NCBI GenBank assembly: GCA_029062075.1
Contig: JAIDQW010000207.1
Coordinates: 1-6,433 of the forward strand
Length of the DNA: 6,433 nt
Direction of reading: 5' to 3'
Source of the DNA: Paramuribaculum sp.
Lineage (GTDB): Bacteria > Bacteroidota > Bacteroidia > Bacteroidales > Muribaculaceae
Shown here: piece after piece, positions 1-5,417 of the stretch
Numbering within the stretch: position 1 is the first letter of the stretch
Layout of the letters: every line of letters starts with the position of its first letter
The notes under the pieces: generated by a model
Databases searched by the model: none
Seen by the model: only the letters and a program-made list of their open reading frames with translations
Told to the model about the DNA's origin: nothing
Position numbers and translations under genes: made by a program

Positions 1-135
1 TCGCTCGCCTCACTCGTTGCCAACCGTTTCGAGGTTATCCGTCAGGACCTGACCTCACGCCGACCCACCGAGCCGTTCACCGAGCACCTCTGGAATGCGA
101 TTATTCTGGACGCTTGCCAGCAGTTCCGAGCGTAA
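1..135 (+). CDS. C-terminal 44 residues of an unrecognised protein (5' end outside window)
   Basis: Frame 1 is open from the first base and ends at a TAA at 133-135, giving 44 residues that end in CQQFRA. The segment is G+C rich and rich in charged residues, as expected for coding sequence, and no other frame competes convincingly. I do not recognise the family from so short a tail. It contains no membrane segment and no metal or nucleotide motif. It runs in the same direction as the GH3 gene, whose start is 68 nt downstream. A TAnnTTTG promoter box lies in that gap, so the two are probably separate transcription units, although read-through is possible. Confidence 0.6.
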   Translation, partial: SLASLVANRFEVIRQDLTSRRPTEPFTEHLWNAIILDACQQFRA

Positions 136-165
136 TCCGGCAGACTCCATTCTCAAAAAAATGTA

Positions 166-173
166 TATCTTTG
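166..173 (+). promoter_or_regulatory. Possible Bacteroidetes -7 box upstream of the GH3 gene
   Basis: TATCTTTG matches the Bacteroidetes -7 consensus TAnnTTTG and lies 30 nt upstream of the chosen GH3 start, in the gap after the upstream stop codon. No clear TTTG -33 element is visible 19-21 nt upstream, where the sequence is around AGAC. The call therefore rests on the -7 box and its position. It would give a leader of about 25 nt. Confidence 0.45.
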
Positions 174-203
174 CACTTATCAGATGCCAAGAAAACCAAC
201 AAC

Positions 204-1709
204 ATGAATCGCACGAGTCTTCTACTACCGTATTTCAGGCATAATGCCGATAAGTGCCTCGCTGCCGCTGATAATGCTGAGCTTATACAGAAAAAATTAC
301 TTACGCAGCTAATCACCAAGGCTAAAAATACCGTCTGGGGCAAGCACCACAGGTTTGATACCATAAAGTCCTATACCGATTTCCGAAAAATGGTTCCGGT
401 AACAGGATATGACATTCTGCGCCCATACGTTATGAGAATGATTGCAGGCGAAAAAAATGTGTTGTGGAGAGGCAAAACGGTTAGGTTCGCCCAATCTTCA
501 GGCACAGCGGACGGCAAGAGCAAATTCATTCCTATAACGGTGGATGCACTTGCCGGATGCCACTTCAAGGGAGCACAATACTCGCTCGCACTATATCTTA
601 AACAGCATCCCGACAGCCGGATATTTGACGGCAAATCTTTTATTCTCGGCGGCAGCTACGCCAACGAGCTTAACCTACAAAACACCAGAGCTAAGGTTGG
701 AGACCTATCTGCCACGCTTATCGACTGCATCAACCCGCTTGTTAATCTCGTAAGGGTGCCATCTAAAAAAGTTGCGCTGATGGCAGACTGGCACCAAAAG
801 CTGCCGGCTCTCGTCAAGGCATCCGCTTTCGAGAACATCACCAATATTTCCGGCGTGCCTTCATGGTTTCTGAAAGTAATAAACGAGGTGCTCGCCTACA
901 CCGGACAGGACAATATCCACAAGGTGTGGAAAAACCTTGAGGTATTTTTTCACGGAGGTATCGCTTTTACCCCTTATAAAAGTGAGTACGAGGCTATTAC
1001 TGACACTACCAGAATGAGATACTGGGAAAACTACAATGCCTCAGAAGGATTTTTCGCCGCTCAGGCTGATCCTGACGACCAAGCCATGCTGCTAATGACC
1101 GATATCGGGGTTTTCTACGAATTCATACCAACCGGCTCCCCTTCTGCCGAGCCGATACCTGTCTGGGAAGTTGAAGCAGGAAAGAAATATGCCTTGATAA
1201 TCACTGCCTGCAACGGCTTATGGCGGTATCCGATAGGAGATGTCGTTAAGGTAGAATCGCTAAATCCGGTTAAAATCACCATTGCCGGCAGAACAAAAAG
1301 CTACATCAACGCATTTGGAGAGGAGGTGATGGTGCACAACACCGATGCTGCTCTCACTGCAGCATGCACTGAATGTGGCTGTGCCGCCAAGGACTATACT
1401 GTCGCTCCGGTTTATACCCACGCCAACACCAAAGGGTGCCATCAGTGGCTCATCGAATTTGCTGAAAAACCAGCCGACCTGGCTCAGTTCGCTGCTATTC
1501 TCGACAAAGCATTGCAGAATGAAAACAGCGACTACCAGGCTAAGCGCGCAGGCAACATTTTTCTTGGTCCGCTTAAGGTGGATATTGCCAGGCAGGGGCT
1601 CTTCGACGACTGGCTCGAAAGCACCGGAAAACTTGGTGGACAAAGAAAGGTTCCCCGCCTGTCAAACGACAGAACTCTTATTGAAGCAATGCTGAAATTT
1701 AATAACTAA
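204..1709 (+). CDS. GH3-family acyl-acid amido synthetase-like protein
   Basis: A 501-residue protein of the GH3 family (auxin-responsive GH3, Pfam PF03321), part of the adenylate-forming enzyme superfamily. Plant members adenylate a carboxylic acid with ATP and join it to an amino acid. The substrate of Bacteroidetes members is not established. Visible landmarks are the P-loop-like ATP motif SSGTADGKSK near residues 98-107, FFHGG near 248-252, the YNASEG motif near 277-282, and YPIGDVV near 342-348, whose GD is the conserved ribose-contacting pair. Length is typical of the family and there is no signal peptide, so it is probably cytosolic. The frame stays open back to an ATG at 114, but that start would overlap the preceding gene and lie upstream of the likely promoter. 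MNRTS at 204 begins where the family's N terminus begins. The SIMPL gene follows after 14 nt, suggesting one operon. Confidence 0.9.
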   Translation: MNRTSLLLPYFRHNADKCLAAADNAELIQKKLLTQLITKAKNTVWGKHHRFDTIKSYTDFRKMVPVTGYDILRPYVMRMIAGEKNVLWRGKTVRFAQSSGTADGKSKFIPITVDALAGCHFKGAQYSLALYLKQHPDSRIFDGKSFILGGSYANELNLQNTRAKVGDLSATLIDCINPLVNLVRVPSKKVALMADWHQKLPALVKASAFENITNISGVPSWFLKVINEVLAYTGQDNIHKVWKNLEVFFHGGIAFTPYKSEYEAITDTTRMRYWENYNASEGFFAAQADPDDQAMLLMTDIGVFYEFIPTGSPSAEPIPVWEVEAGKKYALIITACNGLWRYPIGDVVKVESLNPVKITIAGRTKSYINAFGEEVMVHNTDAALTAACTECGCAAKDYTVAPVYTHANTKGCHQWLIEFAEKPADLAQFAAILDKALQNENSDYQAKRAGNIFLGPLKVDIARQGLFDDWLESTGKLGGQRKVPRLSNDRTLIEAMLKFNN

Positions 1710-1723
1710 ATAAATAAACCGAC

Positions 1724-2428
1724 ATGAACAGAAACCATACTTTAATCGCTGCACTGCTTATTACAGCAGGCATAATTGTTCTCGGACTCTGTCTTCGCTC
1801 GGGACTTTACTCTTTTTCCGACCGCGAGAGAGTGGTGGATGTGAAAGGACTCGCCGAAAGAGAAGTGGCGGCAAACAAGGTCACATGGCCTATCATGTTC
1901 AAGGAAGTAGGCAACGACCTCCCTTCCGTGTATCAGAAAGTCACAGCAACCAATGCCCAGATTGTGGAGTTTCTTAAAACAAACGGTCTCACCGAGCAGG
2001 AGATAAGCATCGGTGCGCCGTCCGTGCAGGATCTCACAACCGACAGATACAACAATAACCCCCTGCCATACAATTATGCCGTGACATCCATTGTCACCGT
2101 CAGCTCCTCTAAGGTGCGCGAGGTGCACAACCTCATCAACCGTCAGGGAGAACTTTTCAGCAAAGGCATCGCGATTACAAACAATTACTCCACCCAGATA
2201 TCATACGACTATACCGACCTCAATTCCATTAAGCCGGAAATGATCGCCGAGGCTACTGAGAATGCGCGCGAAGCTGCTAAAAAGTTCGCTGAAGATTCCG
2301 ACAGTGAACTCGGCAAAATCAAAACCGCACGACAGGGTCAGTTCACTATCGAGGACAGGGACCCGACCACCCCTTATATCAAAAAGGTAAGGGTCGTAAC
2401 CTCGCTCACATATTACCTTGAGGATTAA
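1724..2428 (+). CDS. SIMPL (DUF541) domain protein with N-terminal membrane anchor
   Basis: A 234-residue protein with one hydrophobic segment at about residues 7-25 (TLIAALLITAGIIVLGLCL) and a long soluble domain. The hydrophobic stretch is long and followed by no obvious cleavage site, so it looks like a signal anchor placing the domain in the periplasm. The domain matches SIMPL/DUF541 (Pfam PF04402): the early VVDVKGLAEREVAANKVTW segment, a central alternation of beta strands and helices, and a late helix rich in A and E (AEATENAREAAKKFAEDS) before the terminal strand TSLTYYLED. Members occur in outer-membrane or periplasmic proteins. The name comes from mouse SIMPL; the bacterial function is uncertain, with some links to oxidative stress (such as E. 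coli YggE). The 14-nt gap after GH3, without a promoter box, indicates co-transcription with it. Confidence 0.85.
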   Translation: MNRNHTLIAALLITAGIIVLGLCLRSGLYSFSDRERVVDVKGLAEREVAANKVTWPIMFKEVGNDLPSVYQKVTATNAQIVEFLKTNGLTEQEISIGAPSVQDLTTDRYNNNPLPYNYAVTSIVTVSSSKVREVHNLINRQGELFSKGIAITNNYSTQISYDYTDLNSIKPEMIAEATENAREAAKKFAEDSDSELGKIKTARQGQFTIEDRDPTTPYIKKVRVVTSLTYYLED

Positions 2429-2487
2429 TTGAACCATATTGAAGGTTGTACCGTTTTATAATCAAACATAAACTTAAACATTATACA

Positions 2488-3066
2488 ATGGCAACACCTA
2501 ATCTTAAAGGAACTCAGACCGAAAAAAATATCGTGAGCTCTTACCTCAACGAAACCCAGTCCTATGCCCGCTACATATATTATGCACAGCAGGCTGACAA
2601 AGAAAACTATTTCCCTATCGGTGAGATTTTCCGTGAAACAGCTGATAACGAACTTCATCATGCCAAGGTTTTCCTTAAAATGCTTGGCGGAGGCAACGTT
2701 ATAGGCAATGTGAGCGTAGATGCGCTTCCACCTACAACAACTGCCGAAAACCTGCAGGTTTCTATCGGTGAAGAGGAAGTTGGCGGAGTACAGGCTTACC
2801 ACGAATTTGCCAAGGTTGCACAGCAGGAGGGATTCGATGACATTGCTTCTCACTTCCTCGCTATCGCTGAGGCTGAGCAGCATCACCTCGACCGTTTCAC
2901 CCTGCTGCATGAACAGGTGGTGAACGGAACCGTGTGGAAACGCGACAAACCCATTATGTGGCGTTGCCTTGTCTGCGGTTACATGCATGAAGGTACCACT
3001 CCCCCTGTAAAATGTCCCGCCTGCGATCACCCGTACCAGCACTATATGCCGCTTGACATTATCTGA
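2488..3066 (+). CDS. Rubrerythrin (diiron ferritin-like domain plus rubredoxin domain)
   Basis: A 192-residue rubrerythrin, a cytosolic non-haem diiron peroxidase that reduces hydrogen peroxide in anaerobes using electrons from its rubredoxin-like iron. Domain 1 (about 1-145) is a four-helix bundle. By alignment to Desulfovibrio vulgaris rubrerythrin, the diiron ligands are E22, E55, H58, E96, E130 and H133. Domain 2 (about 157-192) has C160-x2-C163 and C176-x2-C179 for the FeS4 site. The position equivalent to D. vulgaris E97 is glycine (G99), which is unusual. The ATG at 2488 gives the family's normal length and MATPNLKGTQTEKN start; an in-frame extension to 2446 reads through an AT-rich leader and is unlikely to be translated. 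The gene stands 59 nt after the SIMPL stop and just before a strong hairpin, so it may have its own promoter. Confidence 0.95.
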   Translation: MATPNLKGTQTEKNIVSSYLNETQSYARYIYYAQQADKENYFPIGEIFRETADNELHHAKVFLKMLGGGNVIGNVSVDALPPTTTAENLQVSIGEEEVGGVQAYHEFAKVAQQEGFDDIASHFLAIAEAEQHHLDRFTLLHEQVVNGTVWKRDKPIMWRCLVCGYMHEGTTPPVKCPACDHPYQHYMPLDII

Positions 3067-3084
3067 TACCGGAAAACCGGACTA

Positions 3085-3145
3085 ATAAACCGAAAGATGG
3101 TGTGTACAAAAGCCTGACGCTTGTACACACCATCTTTCGGTTTAT
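3085..3145. terminator. Perfect 25-bp stem-loop, probable bidirectional terminator
   Basis: Arms 3085-3109 and 3121-3145 are exact reverse complements (25 bp, no mismatch) around an 11-nt loop, AAGCCTGACGC. It lies between the rubrerythrin stop (3066) and the lrgB stop (3162), which converge on it, so a shared terminator is the natural reading. The outer ends of the stem are A/T rich (ATAAACC and GGTTTAT), giving short U-containing tails on either transcript but not a long U run. The arm length exceeds that of an ordinary intrinsic terminator. Confidence 0.8.
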
Positions 3146-3161
3146 ACCTGTTGGCGTCGGT

Positions 3162-3860
3162 TTATAAGTAACCGAAAAGTTCAAGGATTGTAGGGGTCAG
3201 CAAGGCGGTGAAAAGACCGTTGATGGTGAGTCCGAGCGATGCCCATGCGCCATAGCGATGTCCCCCGGTGTCAATGGCGGCGGAGGTGCCGAGAGCATGA
3301 GCGGCTGTGCCTATTGAAAGACCCTGAGCCATAGGGCTGTGCACTCTGGTGAGATACATCACCCTGAAGCCGGTCATGCCGCCGAATATTCCCACACACA
3401 CTACCACCGCCGCGGTGAGCGGTGGTATTCCTCCTACGGCTGCTGTCACCTCCATTGCTATCGGAGTGGTCACTGACTTGGAGGCGAGACTTAAAACAAC
3501 CTCGCGGGTGGCACCGAGCAGGTCGGCGATGAGAACAACTGATATAATTCCGGCAATGCAGCCGGCAAGCTCGGCTAAAAGTATTGGCAATAGCTGCTTG
3601 CGTATGGTTGAGAGCTGACGGTAGAGCGGCACTCCGAGTGCCACGACTGCCGGTTTGAGCCAGAATTCCACTATCCCTCCGCCGGCGGTGTATTTCTCGT
3701 AGGGTATCCCTGCGCCATACAGAAATGCGATCAGCACAGTCACAGACACGAGGATGGGATTGAGAAGGGCTATGCCGGTACGCACAAACAGCTGACGCGC
3801 TCCTACGAACACTACGAAGGTCAGGGCAAGCAGAAAGTAGCTATTTTCGAGAAACTCCAT
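3162..3860 (-). CDS. lrgB: LrgB/CidB (YohK) family membrane protein
   Basis: A 232-residue integral membrane protein of the LrgB family (Pfam PF04172), of normal length. Hydrophobic segments alternate throughout. Family signatures are LKPAVVALGVPLY at 68-80, SKSVTTPIAM at 127-136 and GTAAHALGTSAA at 184-195. The family was named for modulating murein hydrolase export and lysis in Staphylococcus. Later work ties LrgAB/CidAB-type pairs to pyruvate transport, and the plant LrgAB fusion PLGG1 to glycolate/glycerate transport, so a small-carboxylate carrier is a reasonable alternative role. Its start lies 20 nt inside the end of the lrgA-like gene, indicating co-transcription and probably translational coupling. 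The stop abuts the bidirectional hairpin. Whether it belongs to the lrg or the cid branch cannot be told from the sequence. Confidence 0.92.
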   Translation of the reverse strand: MEFLENSYFLLALTFVVFVGARQLFVRTGIALLNPILVSVTVLIAFLYGAGIPYEKYTAGGGIVEFWLKPAVVALGVPLYRQLSTIRKQLLPILLAELAGCIAGIISVVLIADLLGATREVVLSLASKSVTTPIAMEVTAAVGGIPPLTAAVVVCVGIFGGMTGFRVMYLTRVHSPMAQGLSIGTAAHALGTSAAIDTGGHRYGAWASLGLTINGLFTALLTPTILELFGYL

Positions 3861-4206
3861 GACGGTTGAAGTATTTGCGGGATATCTGGTGGAAGTGACC
3901 GGTCACAGCCATAACGATTACGGTGCTCGCGGCTGAGGCGATGACTATCGGGAGCCATTGCTCGGCTATGAGGTCGAAATAACCCATCAGCGCCACTCCG
4001 GCGGGAACAAAGAAAAAGCCCAGATTCTTCACAAGAAAGTCGGCTGCGCCCTCTACATATTTCAGCTTTATCAGCCTTACGCTCAGGCATAGGGTGAGAA
4101 GCAGCATGCCTATGATGCTTGACGGCACCGCTGTGCCTGTTGCCCATACCACCAACTCGCCTATTGCCAGAAATGCGAAGATAACCGCCAGTTGTACTAT
4201 TGCCAT
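3841..4206 (-). CDS. lrgA: LrgA/CidA family holin-like membrane protein
   Basis: A 121-residue protein with about four predicted membrane helices, matching the LrgA/CidA family (Pfam PF03788). Diagnostic stretches are PSSIIGM at 28-34, the loop-facing motif of the family, and FLVKNLGFFFVPAGVALM at 57-74. It is the partner of the LrgB-type protein encoded directly downstream with a 20-nt overlap. Together they would form a cytoplasmic-membrane complex, described in other bacteria either as holin/antiholin-like or as a carboxylate transporter. The ATG at 4206 is the first codon after a well-formed promoter whose -7 box ends 28 nt upstream. An alternative longer frame over this stretch has no family similarity and was not chosen. 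Confidence 0.92.
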   Translation of the reverse strand: MAIVQLAVIFAFLAIGELVVWATGTAVPSSIIGMLLLTLCLSVRLIKLKYVEGAADFLVKNLGFFFVPAGVALMGYFDLIAEQWLPIVIASAASTVIVMAVTGHFHQISRKYFNRHGVSRK

Positions 4207-4234
4207 TGCGCGTATAAGTTAATTGTTTGAGCTG

Positions 4235-4266
4235 CAAATTTAAGCATAAGTGCTTCATCCGGCAAA
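4235..4266 (-). promoter_or_regulatory. Bacteroidetes-type promoter of the lrgA-lrgB operon
   Basis: On the minus strand, TTTG (4266-4263), 20 nt, then TAAATTTG (4242-4235) match the -33/-7 consensus exactly in sequence and spacing. The -7 box is followed within about 28 nt by the lrgA start. The -33 box lies 17 nt past the aldo/keto reductase stop, so lrgAB can be expressed independently of it. A small inverted repeat, AAGCA/TGCTT (4242-4255), lies in the spacer and could be an operator, but is too short to argue strongly. Confidence 0.75.
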
Positions 4267-4280
4267 TATTGCATGCCGGA
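4258..4280 (-). terminator. Small hairpin after the aldo/keto reductase gene, overlapping the lrgA -33 box
   Basis: TCCGGCA (4258-4264) and TGCCGGA (4274-4280) form a perfect 7-bp stem around a 9-nt loop, starting 3 nt after the reductase stop codon on the minus strand. It lacks a U tail, so it would be a weak terminator. Because the -33 TTTG of the lrgA promoter lies inside it (4263-4266), it could instead be a regulator site. The sequence does not distinguish the two. Confidence 0.35.
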
Positions 4281-4282
4281 CA

Positions 4283-5293
4283 TTAGCCTAACGACACATT
4301 TTTGCCGGGAAGCGGCACGGCTGCGGGGTCTATCCCCCCGGGACTTTGAAGATTGCAGGCAAGCTGCTCAACAGAGCTGGCTCCCACAATCACAGATGTG
4401 ACTCCTCTCTGCGCCTGAACCCAGGCGAGGGCAAGCTCTGCTATGGTGAGTCCCTGCTGCTGAGACGCAGCGTTCAGTTCCTCAATATAATCATGGAGCG
4501 CCGGAGTGAGCATCTGAGGCTTCAGCGAACCGCTCCGCGACATGCGCGAGCCTTCCGGAATCTTGTTCAGATATTTGCTTGTCAGCACCCCCTGTGCGAG
4601 CGGTGAGAATGAGATGAAACCTATGCCGTTTTCGTAGCAATAGTCCAGCACTCCGCTATCCTGCGGCTCACGGTCAATAAGGTTTAGCCGCCCCTGATAT
4701 ATCAGCAGGGGCACGTCTCTGTCGCGAAGGTATTTGTCAGCGAATTTAAGGGCTTCGAGAGGCCAGCGTGAAATACCTACATAGAGAGCTTTGCCCGCAC
4801 GGACAATATCGACCAACGCCTGAAGGGTCTCCTCCAAAGGGGTATTGGGGTCGTAGCGGTGGCTGTAGAACAGATCCACATAGTCGAGGTTCATGCGTCT
4901 GAGGCTCTGGTCAAGGCTCGCCATGAGATATTTGCGCGAGCCCCAGTTGCCGTAAGGTCCGCGCCACATGTCGTAACCAGCCTTGGTGGATATAAACATC
5001 TCGTCGCGGTAAGGGCGGAAATCCTCAGTCATCAGTCTGCCGAAAGTAGTCTCCGCAGATCCGTAGGGAGGGCCGTAATTGTTGGCGAGGTCAAAATGGG
5101 TGATTCCATGGTCAAAAGCGTAGCGTGTCATGGCGCGGCTCCGCTCAAAGGGATCAACTCCCCCGAAATTGTGCCACATTCCGAGGCTTATGCGCGGCAG
5201 AAGCACTCCGCTGATGCCGCATCGTCTGTAAAATCCGGCGTTTTCTCCGTCATACCGCCCTTCTGCGGCTACATATTTTTCGGTGATATTCAT
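4283..5293 (-). CDS. Aldo/keto reductase, YghZ-like (L-glyceraldehyde 3-phosphate / carbonyl reductase)
   Basis: A 336-residue cytosolic NADPH-dependent aldo/keto reductase (Pfam PF00248), closely resembling E. coli YghZ (AKR14) through long shared blocks such as SLGMWHNFGG, ITHFDLANNYGPP, STKAGYDMW, SRKYLMASLDQSL, GKALYVGIS and FSPLAQGVLTSKYLN. YghZ reduces L-glyceraldehyde 3-phosphate and methylglyoxal. The catalytic tetrad is D68, Y73, K104 and H145, and the barrel is complete. The C-terminal phosphate-binding region (SVIVGASSVEQLACN) is present, but the last helix seen in YghZ is missing or replaced by a short proline/glycine tail; shifting frame does not restore it. The ATG at 5293 is chosen because an upstream TTG at 5344 would lie in the promoter. 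Transcription probably starts from the TAAATTTG box in the left 31-bp repeat. Substrate is inferred by homology. Confidence 0.92.
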   Translation of the reverse strand: MNITEKYVAAEGRYDGENAGFYRRCGISGVLLPRISLGMWHNFGGVDPFERSRAMTRYAFDHGITHFDLANNYGPPYGSAETTFGRLMTEDFRPYRDEMFISTKAGYDMWRGPYGNWGSRKYLMASLDQSLRRMNLDYVDLFYSHRYDPNTPLEETLQALVDIVRAGKALYVGISRWPLEALKFADKYLRDRDVPLLIYQGRLNLIDREPQDSGVLDYCYENGIGFISFSPLAQGVLTSKYLNKIPEGSRMSRSGSLKPQMLTPALHDYIEELNAASQQQGLTIAELALAWVQAQRGVTSVIVGASSVEQLACNLQSPGGIDPAAVPLPGKNVSLG

Positions 5294-5329
5294 ATTGCCT
5301 GGTATCTTTTTACCGAGCCACCTTGCTGG

Positions 5330-5360
5330 CAGCTCACCCCACAAATTTAATGATTAATCC
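5330..5360. repeat. 31-bp direct repeat, left copy
   Basis: Identical over 31 bases to 6312-6342 and in the same orientation; it starts CAGCTCACCCC and ends GATTAATCC. Flanking bases differ at once on both sides (G versus A before; TT versus GA after). It lies 36 nt upstream of the reductase start and contains that gene's likely -7 promoter box on the minus strand. Confidence 0.95.
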
Positions 5361-5373
5361 TTAATCTCGGCAA
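5342..5373 (-). promoter_or_regulatory. Probable promoter of the aldo/keto reductase, -7 box inside the left 31-bp repeat
   Basis: Minus-strand TTG (5373-5371, context CATTG), 21 nt, then TAAATTTG (5349-5342) fit the Bacteroidetes promoter pattern. The -7 box and early leader are inside the repeat 5330-5360, while the -33 element is outside it, in the segment next to the BRO gene. The leader to the ATG at 5293 would be about 40 nt. If the BRO unit was inserted, this -33 element was supplied by the insert. Confidence 0.6.
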
Positions 5374-5417
5374 TGAGCTTCATATAATCTAAAGTTGAGA
5401 TGTTTGTTTATGTTGCC

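Noticed and set aside
114..203. N-terminal extension of the GH3 frame to an ATG at 114
   Set aside because: It overlaps the preceding coding tail and lies upstream of the TAnnTTTG box; the 30 extra residues do not look like GH3 sequence.
2446..2487. N-terminal extension of rubrerythrin from 2446
   Set aside because: The 14 residues (MYRFIIKHKLKHYT) come from an AT-rich leader, and the family starts at MATPNLKG.
2429..2487. A promoter for rubrerythrin, for example around TATAATCAAA at 2457-2466
   Set aside because: The gap is AT-rich and a promoter is expected, but no TAnnTTTG box with a spaced TTTG is present, so I could not place one.
3137..3175. A 10-bp direct repeat TCGGTTTATA (3137-3146, 3157-3166) and a 6-bp hairpin at the lrgB stop
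   Set aside because: Short and A/T-biased next to the large terminator stem; it can be explained as part of the terminator region or chance.
3821..4258. A 145-codon open frame overlapping lrgA on the same strand
   Set aside because: It reads as low-similarity, Arg/His/Ser-rich sequence typical of an out-of-frame shadow, while lrgA in the other frame has clear family motifs.
4283..4345. A frameshift at the C/G homopolymer (about 4336-4343) cutting the reductase short
   Set aside because: Reading either alternative frame gives an immediate stop or an unrelated basic tail, so no missing C-terminal helix is recovered.
4859..5350. A 163-codon plus-strand open frame opposite the reductase
   Set aside because: It is the antisense shadow of a strongly supported gene and shows no recognisable domain.
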